Below are positions 1-5,954 of a stretch of DNA of 8,347 nt, piece by piece (positions within the stretch are counted from its first letter, which is position 1; each line of letters opens with the position of its first letter). A model generated the notes under the pieces. It saw only the letters and a list, made by a program, of their open reading frames with translations, had not been told where the DNA came from and ran no database searches. Origin of the DNA: Actinomycetes bacterium (lineage in GTDB: Bacteria > Actinomycetota > Actinomycetes > Mycobacteriales > Micromonosporaceae); NCBI GenBank assembly GCA_023437285.1, contig JAEZGP010000596.1:1-8347 (forward strand), in the 5' to 3' direction. A program made the translations under genes and the position numbers.

Positions 1-2
1 AT

Positions 3-35
3 TCGTCGGCAGCGTCAGATGTGTAAAAGACACAG
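3..35 (+). other. Residual Nextera (Tn5) read-1 sequencing adapter
   Basis: Positions 3-35 line up without gaps with the 33-base Illumina Nextera read-1 transposase adapter, including the 19-base Tn5 mosaic end at 17-35. By eye 31 of 33 bases agree. The differences are A for T at 26 and C for G at 31. The match runs to the contig edge and stops at the expected last base of the mosaic end, so this is library-preparation sequence left by incomplete trimming and not genomic DNA. Bases 1-2 are of uncertain origin. Genomic sequence starts at about 36. Confidence 0.95.
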
Positions 36-59
36 GTTGTCGGTGGTGCTCCGACGACC
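36..59 (-). terminator. Weak hairpin after the last ABC-transporter gene (possible terminator)
   Basis: Seven bases after the stop codon of the leftmost ATPase gene the minus strand can fold a stem of about 8 bp with one C/A mismatch (51-58 with 36-43) and a 7-base loop. The adapter begins immediately beyond it, so whether a T-tract follows cannot be seen. It is a candidate only; GC-rich DNA produces such stems by chance. Confidence 0.2.
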
Positions 60-65
60 CCGTCG

Positions 66-1025
66 TCAACTCACGCAGACGCCGGGCTTGATGCAGGCGA
101 CTTCGTGATCGACGGCGACCGGGATGAGGGGAACCTCATTCTGTATACATCTGTCCTCGCCGACCGGGCACCGCCCGTAGAGGACGCACCCGCGCACGAG
201 CTGGGTCGGACTCAGCGGGTCGCCGACGAGGCGGGCTGGGGGCAGCTCCTGATCCGGGTCGACCGGCAGGGCCGCAGCCAGCAGCGCCTGCGTGTACGGG
301 TGCTGCGGGTCGGCGAACACCAGCTCGGACGGGCCGGTCTCGACGACCCGACCGCGGTACATCACCGCGATGCGGTCGCTGACGTACCGGACCGTGTGGA
401 TGTCGTGCGAGATAAACAGGTACCCCATGCCGAGGTCGGCCTGGAGGTCGGCCAGCAGTTGCAGGATCTGCGCGCGTACCGACAGGTCGAGCGACGACGT
501 GGGCTCGTCGAGGACGATCAGGGACGGCTCGGTCACGATGGCCCGCGCGATGCCCACCCGCTGCTGCTGCCCGCCGCTGAGTTCGCCGGGGTACCGCTTC
601 GCCATGTCGGGCGTGAGCCCCACCTGCTCGATCACCCGGGCGACCCGGTCGCGTCGGTCCTCAGCGGACATCTTCGGCCGGTGGATCGCGAGCGGTTCGC
701 CGATGATGTCGGCGACGCGCATGCGGGGGTTCAGCGACTCGAACGGCTCCTGGAAGATGATCTGCGCCTTGGCGCGCAGCTTGCGGAGCTCGGCGGGCGG
801 CAGGGCCAGCACGTCCGTGCCCTCGAAGCGCACCGACCCGCGGGTCGGCTCGATCAGGCGCAGCGCCAGGCGGCCCAGCGTCGACTTGCCGGATCCGCTC
901 TCCCCGATGATCGCCAACGTCTCGCCGGCGTTCACCGACAGCGACACGTCGTCGAGCGCGTAGACCCGGGTGCTGCCGCCCAGGTCAAACTCCTTGCTGA
1001 CGTTCGCCAGTTCCAGCAGGCTCAC
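66..1025 (-). CDS. Peptide/nickel-type ABC transporter ATP-binding protein (DppF/OppF type)
   Basis: This 319-residue protein is one of the two ATPases that power a Dpp/Opp-type importer at the inner face of the membrane. Visible motifs are Walker A GESGSGKST (41-49), Q-loop FQEP (Q92), signature LSGGQQQR (149-156), Walker B LIVLDEP (169-175) and the switch His in SHD (H207). After the nucleotide-binding domain comes the C-terminal extension typical of oligopeptide/dipeptide ATPases, with HPYTQALL (242-249) and four cysteines, C280, C286, C293 and C311, in the pattern Cx5Cx6Cx17C. The start chosen is GTG at 1025. It overlaps the preceding gene's TGA in a GTGA and has an AGGAGG-type site at 1029-1037. 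A longer ORF reaching 1151 has no such support and would overlap the preceding ATPase's coding sequence. It is the last gene before the contig end. A codon patch near the C-terminus uses AGA and ATA, which are rare in this context. The transported substrate is unknown. Confidence 0.93.
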   Translation of the reverse strand: MSLLELANVSKEFDLGGSTRVYALDDVSLSVNAGETLAIIGESGSGKSTLGRLALRLIEPTRGSVRFEGTDVLALPPAELRKLRAKAQIIFQEPFESLNPRMRVADIIGEPLAIHRPKMSAEDRRDRVARVIEQVGLTPDMAKRYPGELSGGQQQRVGIARAIVTEPSLIVLDEPTSSLDLSVRAQILQLLADLQADLGMGYLFISHDIHTVRYVSDRIAVMYRGRVVETGPSELVFADPQHPYTQALLAAALPVDPDQELPPARLVGDPLSPTQLVRGCVLYGRCPVGEDRCIQNEVPLIPVAVDHEVACIKPGVCVS

Positions 1026-2059
1026 CCGACCTCCTCCCTCTGCTGGTGCAGGTGGCACCAGTACGTCTGGCCGGACGCCACCGTCGCCGCTTCGGGGACG
1101 ATGTGACCGCATGGTTCGAAGGCGTGCGGGCACCGTGCCCGGAACGGACACCCGGCCGGGTAGTTGACCAGGTCGGGAAGCCGCCCGGTGAGGTGCACCA
1201 GCGGCTGGCCCGGCCGGGGAATGGCCCGGATGAGCGCCTGCGTGTACGGGTGGCGCGGATCGTTGAGCACCTGCCGGACCGTGCCGTGCTCGATGACCTT
1301 GCCGGCATACATGACGACGACCCGGTCGCAGTACTGGGCCACGACGCCGAGGTCGTGAGTGACCAGCAGCATCGACTGGCCGTGCTCGCGCACCAGCTTC
1401 CGGATGAGGTCGAGGATCTGCCGCTGCACGGTCAGGTCGAGACCGGTCGTCGGCTCGTCGGCGACCACGAAGGCCGGATTGAGCAGCATGGCCATGGCGA
1501 TGACGACGCGCTGCGCCATGCCGCCGCTGAGCTGGTGGGCGTACCCGTCGAGGACCCGGTCCGGGCCGGCGATGCCGACGTCGGCGAGCGCGGCGCGGGC
1601 CCGGTCGCGGACCTCCCCGTCGGACTTCACGCCGTGCGCGGCCATGATGTTGGCGAACTGCCGGTGGATGCGCATTACGGGGTTGAGCGCGCTGAACGGG
1701 TTCTGCGCGATGAAGCCGATCTTCTTGCCCCGCAGCCGGCGCAGCTCCCCGCCGCGCAGGCTCAGCAGGTCGACCCCGTCGAAGTGGGCGGTACCGTCGA
1801 CGACCCGTCCCGGCGGGCGGACCAAGCCGAGGATCGACCGGATGGTCACCGACTTGCCGCAGCCGCTCTCGCCGACCACGCCGACGATCTCGGCCCGGTC
1901 GACGTGGAAGTCGACCCCGTTGACCGCGTGCACGAGCCCGTCGGGGGTGTCGAACCGCGTGGTCAGGCCGCGTACCTCCAGCAGCCGGCGGCCGGCATTG
2001 CCGCTGTCCGGGGCGGCGGGCTGGCGCCGTGACCGCCGCGGTGCGTCCAGTGTGCTCAT
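1022..2059 (-). CDS. Peptide/nickel-type ABC transporter ATP-binding protein (DppD/OppD type)
   Basis: This 345-residue protein is the partner ATPase of the importer. It shows Walker A GESGCGKS (63-70), Q-loop Q119 in FIAQNPFSALNP, signature LSGGMAQR (177-184), Walker B FVVADEP (197-203), D-loop GLDLT and switch H235 in THD. The C-terminal extension carries DPRHPYTQAL (267-276) and C304, C310, C317 and C335, with the same Cx5Cx6Cx17C spacing as the other ATPase. The first 25 or so residues are an Arg-, Ala- and Ser-rich leader before the domain begins. ATG at 2059 is chosen because it forms an ATGA overlap with the stop of the upstream permease and has a GAGG site about 5 bases upstream. The open frame continues to 2836, but that part is a shadow of the permease gene. 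The D-type assignment rests on order and motif style; substrate specificity cannot be read from it. Confidence 0.93.
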   Translation of the reverse strand: MSTLDAPRRSRRQPAAPDSGNAGRRLLEVRGLTTRFDTPDGLVHAVNGVDFHVDRAEIVGVVGESGCGKSVTIRSILGLVRPPGRVVDGTAHFDGVDLLSLRGGELRRLRGKKIGFIAQNPFSALNPVMRIHRQFANIMAAHGVKSDGEVRDRARAALADVGIAGPDRVLDGYAHQLSGGMAQRVVIAMAMLLNPAFVVADEPTTGLDLTVQRQILDLIRKLVREHGQSMLLVTHDLGVVAQYCDRVVVMYAGKVIEHGTVRQVLNDPRHPYTQALIRAIPRPGQPLVHLTGRLPDLVNYPAGCPFRARCPHAFEPCGHIVPEAATVASGQTYWCHLHQQREEVG

Positions 2060-2922
2060 CGTTGCCTCGCTCGGCCGAAGGAGTCCTGCAGTTCGTCGCT
2101 GATGGCGTTGAAGCACAGCACCGTCACGAAGATGGCGAGCCCCGGGAAGACGGCGACCCACCACTGGCCGGTCGTGATGTTCTGCGCGCCGGTCTGGATC
2201 ATGGCTCCCCAGCTGGGGTCGGCGGCGTTGATGCCGATGCCCAGGAAGGACAGCGAGGCGATCACGACAATCGAGTGCGCCACCGCCAGCGACGCCTGGG
2301 CCAGGATGATGCCGGTCATGTTCGGCAGGACATGCCGGAACATGACGCGCCGGCCGGTCGCGCCGATCGCGTGCGCCGCCTCCACGTACCGGCTCTCCCG
2401 GATGGTCAGGCCCTCGCTGCGGACCAGCCGGACGAACCGGGGCACGTTGATGATGGCGATGGCGATGACGACGTTCTCGATCTTGTTGCCCATCAGCGCC
2501 ACCAGGGCGACGGCGAGGATGAGCAGCGGGAACGCCTGGAACACGTCCAGCGCGCGGACGAGGCGTTCGCCCCAGGGACCCCGGTGCAGGGCGGCCAGCC
2601 CGAGCAGCACCCCGATCACCAGCGAGATCGCCATGCCGCTGACGGCCAGCGGGATGTCCACTCCCGCCGAGGCGATCAGTCGGCTGAACACGTCGATGCC
2701 GAACTTGTCGGTACCCATCCAGTAGTCGCCGTTGGGCGCCGCGAGCGTGTCGGCGAGCGGTTCGGTGGGGTCGTGCGGCAACGGCGCGAAGTAGGCCGCC
2801 ACCAGCATCGCCGTCAGCACGCCCGTGGGCACCCACAGCCGCAGCCGTCGCCGGCCGCGCCGCTTCTTCGCCGCTGGGGCGGCGGTGACCGTGGTGGGAT
2901 CGGCCGCCAGGGTCTCAGTCAT
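2056..2922 (-). CDS. ABC transporter permease, DppC/OppC type
   Basis: This 288-residue inner-membrane permease has a charged cytoplasmic N-terminus (KKRRGRRR, 19-26), then a first hydrophobic segment at about 31-47. The conserved GTDKFGIDVFSRL stretch (70-82) is typical of the C-type permease of dipeptide/oligopeptide importers. Further hydrophobic segments fall at about 90-112, 128-146, 147-162, 205-230 and 258-274. The EAA coupling loop that docks on the ATPases is visible at 181-200 (EAAHAIGATG followed by RHVLPN). Length is normal for the family. The start ATG at 2922 overlaps the end of the preceding permease gene by 8 bp and has a GAGGG site upstream at about 2930-2935, so the two permeases are probably translated in a coupled way. 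It pairs with the B-type permease to form the channel. Confidence 0.93.
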   Translation of the reverse strand: MTETLAADPTTVTAAPAAKKRRGRRRLRLWVPTGVLTAMLVAAYFAPLPHDPTEPLADTLAAPNGDYWMGTDKFGIDVFSRLIASAGVDIPLAVSGMAISLVIGVLLGLAALHRGPWGERLVRALDVFQAFPLLILAVALVALMGNKIENVVIAIAIINVPRFVRLVRSEGLTIRESRYVEAAHAIGATGRRVMFRHVLPNMTGIILAQASLAVAHSIVVIASLSFLGIGINAADPSWGAMIQTGAQNITTGQWWVAVFPGLAIFVTVLCFNAISDELQDSFGRARQR

Positions 2923-3928
2923 ATCGCACCCTCGGATCGAGCACCGCGACCAGGATGTCGAGTGCGGTGAAGGCCAACAGGGTTCCTAGGCCGGCGGCGA
3001 CGATGAAGCCCTGCACAGCCGGCATGTCGAGCTGGAGAATGGAGTCGATCGCCCATTCGCCGAACCCGCCCCAGGAGAAGATTGTTTCGATGATGGCCGC
3101 GCCGCCGAGCAACGCGGCGAGGAGGATGCCCCCGTAGGTCAGGATCGGCGTGCGCGCCTGCCGGAAGGCGTAGGCCAGGACGCTGCGCTCCGGCAGGCCG
3201 CAGGCCCGCGCGAACTCCACCTGCTTGGATTCCAGGGCCGGTACGAGCGCGGCGTACGTACTGCGGGCGAAGTACGCCGAGTAGTAGATGCCGAGCGTGA
3301 GTACCGGCAGCACCGAGTGCGCGACGGCCGACCGGAAGATCTTCATGTCGCCGGAGAGCAACGAGTCGACCAGCAACGCGTGCGTCACGGTCGGCGGCGC
3401 CTCGTCCATCAGGCCGAGCCGACCCACCGGGGCCGGGGCCCAGCCGGCGATGTAGAAGCACAGGTAGATGAGCAGCAGCGCCAGGAAGAAGTCGGGAATC
3501 GACTGGAACGTCGTGATGACGAACCGCGACGTACGGTCGGCCATCGTGCCCTTGTAATAGGCGCCGAGGGTACCCAGACCGATGCCGAGGACCGCCGCGA
3601 CGATCAGCGACAGGATGACCAGTTCGAGCGTGGCCGGAGCGAACCGGACGATCTCGGAGAGGATCGAGCGGTCGGTGTAGTACGACGAACCGAGATCGCC
3701 CTGTGCCAGGTTGCCGATGTAGGTGACGAACCGTTCCCAGAGCGGCTTGTCGAGACCGAGCCGGCTTTCGATCTGGGCCAGTTCCTCCGGCGTCGCGGCC
3801 GGCCCGGCAATGACCCCGACCGGATTACCCGGCAGGGCGTTGACCAGCAGGAACGCCAGAATGATGACGGACAGCAACCCGACCGGCAGGAAGAAGATCC
3901 GCCGTCGGGCGTACCGGAGGACCCGCAT
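2915..3928 (-). CDS. ABC transporter permease, DppB/OppB type
   Basis: This 337-residue inner-membrane permease shows family hallmarks in order: a short basic N-terminus followed by the first membrane segment (about 12-32), the ALPGNP motif (31-36), a periplasmic region with RLGLDKPLWERF (56-67), the GDLGSSY stretch (77-83), membrane segments at about 100-122, 141-163, 203-222, 264-284 and 306-330, the EAA-type loop EFARACGLPERS (238-249), ETIFSWGGFGEWA (281-293) and the terminal DPRVRY (331-336). Length is typical. The start ATG at 3928 shares its A with the TGA of the preceding hydrolase gene (TGATG) and has a strong AGGAGG at 3935-3940, 6 bases upstream. The open frame reaches 4111, but the extra part lies inside the hydrolase gene. 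Coupling to the hydrolase suggests import and hydrolysis of the same compound, which is inference. Confidence 0.93.
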   Translation of the reverse strand: MRVLRYARRRIFFLPVGLLSVIILAFLLVNALPGNPVGVIAGPAATPEELAQIESRLGLDKPLWERFVTYIGNLAQGDLGSSYYTDRSILSEIVRFAPATLELVILSLIVAAVLGIGLGTLGAYYKGTMADRTSRFVITTFQSIPDFFLALLLIYLCFYIAGWAPAPVGRLGLMDEAPPTVTHALLVDSLLSGDMKIFRSAVAHSVLPVLTLGIYYSAYFARSTYAALVPALESKQVEFARACGLPERSVLAYAFRQARTPILTYGGILLAALLGGAAIIETIFSWGGFGEWAIDSILQLDMPAVQGFIVAAGLGTLLAFTALDILVAVLDPRVRYD

Positions 3929-4563
3929 CAGGTGCCTCCTCGTCCCAGTAGTTCCATCGCCTCGTCCAGGGTCAGGATCTCGGCGTACTTGGCGCCGAGG
4001 TCGAATAGTGCGGCATCGTGCGGACGCGGGTCCCGGTCGAGGCAGGCGTCGGCGACGACGAGCGGGACGAACCCGTGCTGCAGCGCGTCGACCGCGCTCG
4101 CCCGGACGCATCCACTGGTCGAGGCGCCCGCGATCAGCAGGGCGTCCACCCCGAGGACCCGCAGGGTGCTGGCCAGGCTGGTGCCGAAGAACGCGCTGGC
4201 GTACTGCTTGGTCACCACCGGCTCGCCGGCCGCCGGGGCCAGGCCCGGCGGGGCGGCGGTGAACTCGCCGCCCCGTTCGAAGACCCGCAGGGCCGGCACC
4301 TTGCGGGTGAACAGGCCACCGTCCAACCCGCCCGGGGCCAGCTCGACTCTGGTGTGGACCACCGGTGTGCCGTGTCGCCGGGCCGCGTCGAGCAGCGCGG
4401 TACAGGCCCGCAAGGCCGGCGGGTCCTCGTCACCGGCGTACAGCGGCGACGCCGGGTCGAGGTAGGCCCGCACGAAGTCGACCACCAGGAGCGCCTGGCG
4501 TGTGCCGCGTCCCAGGTCGCCGCCGAAGCCCGCCCTGCGGTAGTCCGCGTGCAGGTCATCCAC
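3928..4563 (-). CDS. Isochorismatase-family cysteine hydrolase (N-carbamoylsarcosine amidase-like)
   Basis: This 211-residue soluble protein has the isochorismatase/nicotinamidase fold. The family's Asp-Lys-Cys triad is visible as D29 (LLVVDF), K119 (VVTKQYASAF) and C152 (TSGCVRASA). The GASTSGCVRASAVDAL segment, with Arg soon after the catalytic Cys, and the FFGTSL segment resemble N-carbamoylsarcosine amidase and related amidohydrolases (maleamate amidase, ureidoacrylate hydrolase) more than isochorismate-cleaving enzymes. Known members cleave a C-N bond of small amides or carbamoyl compounds through a Cys thioester. The start is GTG at 4563, with an AAGG-containing site about 10 bases upstream; an out-of-frame ATG lies 4 bases inside. 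It sits 30 bp after the CoA-transferase gene and overlaps the first permease start by one base, so it is an operon member. The exact substrate is unknown. Confidence 0.88.
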   Translation of the reverse strand: MDDLHADYRRAGFGGDLGRGTRQALLVVDFVRAYLDPASPLYAGDEDPPALRACTALLDAARRHGTPVVHTRVELAPGGLDGGLFTRKVPALRVFERGGEFTAAPPGLAPAAGEPVVTKQYASAFFGTSLASTLRVLGVDALLIAGASTSGCVRASAVDALQHGFVPLVVADACLDRDPRPHDAALFDLGAKYAEILTLDEAMELLGRGGT

Positions 4564-4593
4564 CGTATCCGCCTTCTCGCACCGTCTCGTCTC

Positions 4594-5805
4594 CTAGATG
4601 ACGCCGCTGCTACGCAGTGCGTCGATGTCGCCGGCCGTGAGGCCGACGATGTCGCTGAGCACCTCGTCGGTGTGCTCACCGAGTCTCGGGCCGGTCCACT
4701 TCACCTTGCCCGGGGTCATGGACAGCCTCGGTACGACGTTCTGCATGGGGAACTCACCGAACTCGGGGTGGGTGAGCCGGACGATGGCCTCGCGGGCGGC
4801 GAAGTGCTCGTCGGCCAGCATGTCGGGAGCGCGGTAGACCCGGCCGACCGGCACGTCGTGCTCGACCAGGATCGCCATCAGACCCTCGGTGTCGTACTGC
4901 GCCGACCACTTCGAGATCAGTTCGTCGAGTTCCACCTGGTTGCGGCCGCGGGCAGTGTGCGTGGCGAAGCGCGGGTCGCTGCCCAGCTCGGCCATGCCCA
5001 TCGCCGTCGCCAACCGCCGGAAGACGGTGTCCTGGTTGGCCGCGATGAGCAGCAGGCTGCCGTCGCTGGTCGGGTAGACGTTGGACGGGGCGATGTTGGG
5101 CAGGATCGAGCCGGTCCGCTCCCGCACGTGACCGCCCAGCGCGTACTCCGGAAGCAGCGACTCCATCATCGCGAGCACCGCCTCGTAGATCGCGGAGTCG
5201 ACGACCTGGCCGCGGCCGTGACGGTCCCGCGCGCGCAGCGCCATGACCGCTCCCAGGGCGGCGAAGGTGCCGGCCAACGAGTCGCCGAGGCTGATGCCCA
5301 CGCGGCTCGGGGGCGTCTGCGGGTCGCCGACGACGTAGCGCAGGCCGCCCATCGCCTCGCCGATGGAGCCGTAGCCGGGCCGCTTCGAGTACGGTCCCGT
5401 CTGGCCGAAACCGGAGACCCGGACCATGACCAGTCCCGGGTTCTGCTCCGCCAACTGCTCGTACCCGAGGCCCCAGCGTTCCATCGTGCCGGGCCGGAAG
5501 TTCTCGACCACCACGTCGGCCTGCGCGATCAACCGCCGGGCAACGTCCTGCCCCTCGGGCGTGCGCAGGTCAACCGTGACGGACTTCTTGTTGCGCGCCA
5601 CGACCGGCCACCACAACGACTTGCCGTGGGACTTTTCCTGACCCCACTCACGCATCGGATCGCCCTGACGCGGCGGCTCACACTTGATGACCTCCGCGCC
5701 GAAGTCGGCCAGCAGCTGGCCGCAGAACGGACCCGCCAGCAGAGAGCCGAACTCGACCACACGTACGCCCTCGAGCGGACCTTCCTGATGCTGTTGGCTA
5801 GTCAT
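4594..5805 (-). CDS. CaiB/BaiF (class III) CoA-transferase family protein
   Basis: This 403-residue protein would move CoA from a donor acyl-CoA to a carboxylic acid in the cytoplasm. Family marks, numbered from the chosen ATG, are the N-terminal GVRVVEFGSLLAGPFCGQLL region (13-32), DFGAEVIKCEPP (34-45), NKKSVTVDLRTPEG (72-85), VVENFRPGTMERWGLGYEQL (99-118), GFGQTGPYSKRPGY (132-145) and the probable catalytic Asp in GISLGDSLAG (D175). It is full length for the family and shows no damage. Start choice: GTG at 5811 opens the frame six bases earlier but has no free ribosome site, whereas ATG at 5805 has GAGAGG at 5811-5816 with 5-base spacing, so ATG is preferred. It is the first gene after the promoter region and probably heads the operon that includes the hydrolase and importer. 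The acyl acceptor is not predictable; formyl-, succinyl- and carnitine-type transferases share these motifs. Confidence 0.92.
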   Translation of the reverse strand: MTSQQHQEGPLEGVRVVEFGSLLAGPFCGQLLADFGAEVIKCEPPRQGDPMREWGQEKSHGKSLWWPVVARNKKSVTVDLRTPEGQDVARRLIAQADVVVENFRPGTMERWGLGYEQLAEQNPGLVMVRVSGFGQTGPYSKRPGYGSIGEAMGGLRYVVGDPQTPPSRVGISLGDSLAGTFAALGAVMALRARDRHGRGQVVDSAIYEAVLAMMESLLPEYALGGHVRERTGSILPNIAPSNVYPTSDGSLLLIAANQDTVFRRLATAMGMAELGSDPRFATHTARGRNQVELDELISKWSAQYDTEGLMAILVEHDVPVGRVYRAPDMLADEHFAAREAIVRLTHPEFGEFPMQNVVPRLSMTPGKVKWTGPRLGEHTDEVLSDIVGLTAGDIDALRSSGVI

Positions 5806-5810
5806 GGACA

Positions 5811-5816
5811 CCTCTC
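5811..5816 (-). promoter_or_regulatory. Ribosome binding site deciding the CoA-transferase start
   Basis: GAGAGG on the minus strand lies 5 bases before ATG at 5805 and overlaps the alternative GTG codon at 5811, so it can serve only the ATG. Confidence 0.6.
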
Positions 5817-5839
5817 ATAGCAACCCCCGCGATGATTGT

Positions 5840-5849
5840 TTGTATACAA
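5840..5849. promoter_or_regulatory. Palindromic operator TTGTATACAA, GntR-like
   Basis: This is a perfect 10-bp palindrome placed directly over the probable -10 of the operon promoter, where a bound protein would block RNA polymerase. Its core GT-AT-AC matches the known operator style of GntR-family regulators, notably the FadR/FCD group (NGTNNNACN-like). No regulator gene is in the window, so the cognate protein is unknown. AT-rich palindromes are rare by chance in DNA of this composition. Confidence 0.5.
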
Positions 5850-5873
5850 CAGCCGCCTGGCACTCGCTGTCAA
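5840..5873 (-). promoter_or_regulatory. Probable promoter of the CoA-transferase/importer operon
   Basis: On the minus strand a perfect TTGACA (5873-5868) is followed after 18 bases by TTGTAT (5849-5844), or after 19 bases by TGTATA (5848-5843), as the likely -10. The downstream ATG at 5805 is about 40 bases away, leaving room for a short leader with a ribosome site. The stretch is clearly AT-richer than the coding sequence around it. The -10 match is only partial (3 of 6), so the exact hexamer is uncertain. The -35 box sits within an imperfect inverted repeat CTGT-N2-ACAG (5867-5876). Confidence 0.5.
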
Positions 5874-5933
5874 CAGGCAATAGAGCCAGATTTTGGGTAA
5901 ACTTGATCTACATTGGAACCAGAATGCATACAT

Positions 5934-5947
5934 GAGCCGGTTGGCTC
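5934..5947 (-). terminator. Short hairpin after the flavoprotein gene (weak terminator candidate)
   Basis: Seven bases beyond the flavoprotein stop codon the minus strand reads GAGCC-AACC-GGCTC, a perfect 5-bp stem with a 4-base loop. No run of T follows. It may slow or end transcription of the upstream gene pair, but the stem is short and could be chance. Confidence 0.25.
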
Positions 5948-5954
5948 GCGTGGA

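Noticed and set aside
17..35. A Tn5/IS50-like transposon end
   Set aside because: The mosaic end is directly joined to the synthetic Nextera tail at the contig edge, so it is a library artefact and not a resident transposon.
1026..1151. Possible 42-residue N-terminal extension of the last ATPase
   Set aside because: The segment lies within the C-terminal coding part of the preceding ATPase and has no homology-like features, while GTG at 1025 has a strong ribosome site and a GTGA overlap.
283..1252. A 20-bp exact direct repeat (283-302 and 1233-1252)
   Set aside because: Both copies encode the conserved HPYTQAL region of the two paralogous ATPases, so shared ancestry and codon bias explain it.
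105..4465. Many long open frames on the plus strand, for example 105-1106, 1046-2032 and 4018-5820
   Set aside because: They lie opposite clear minus-strand genes with recognised motifs, have Arg/His/Gly-rich compositions and show no domain; GC-rich DNA produces such shadows.
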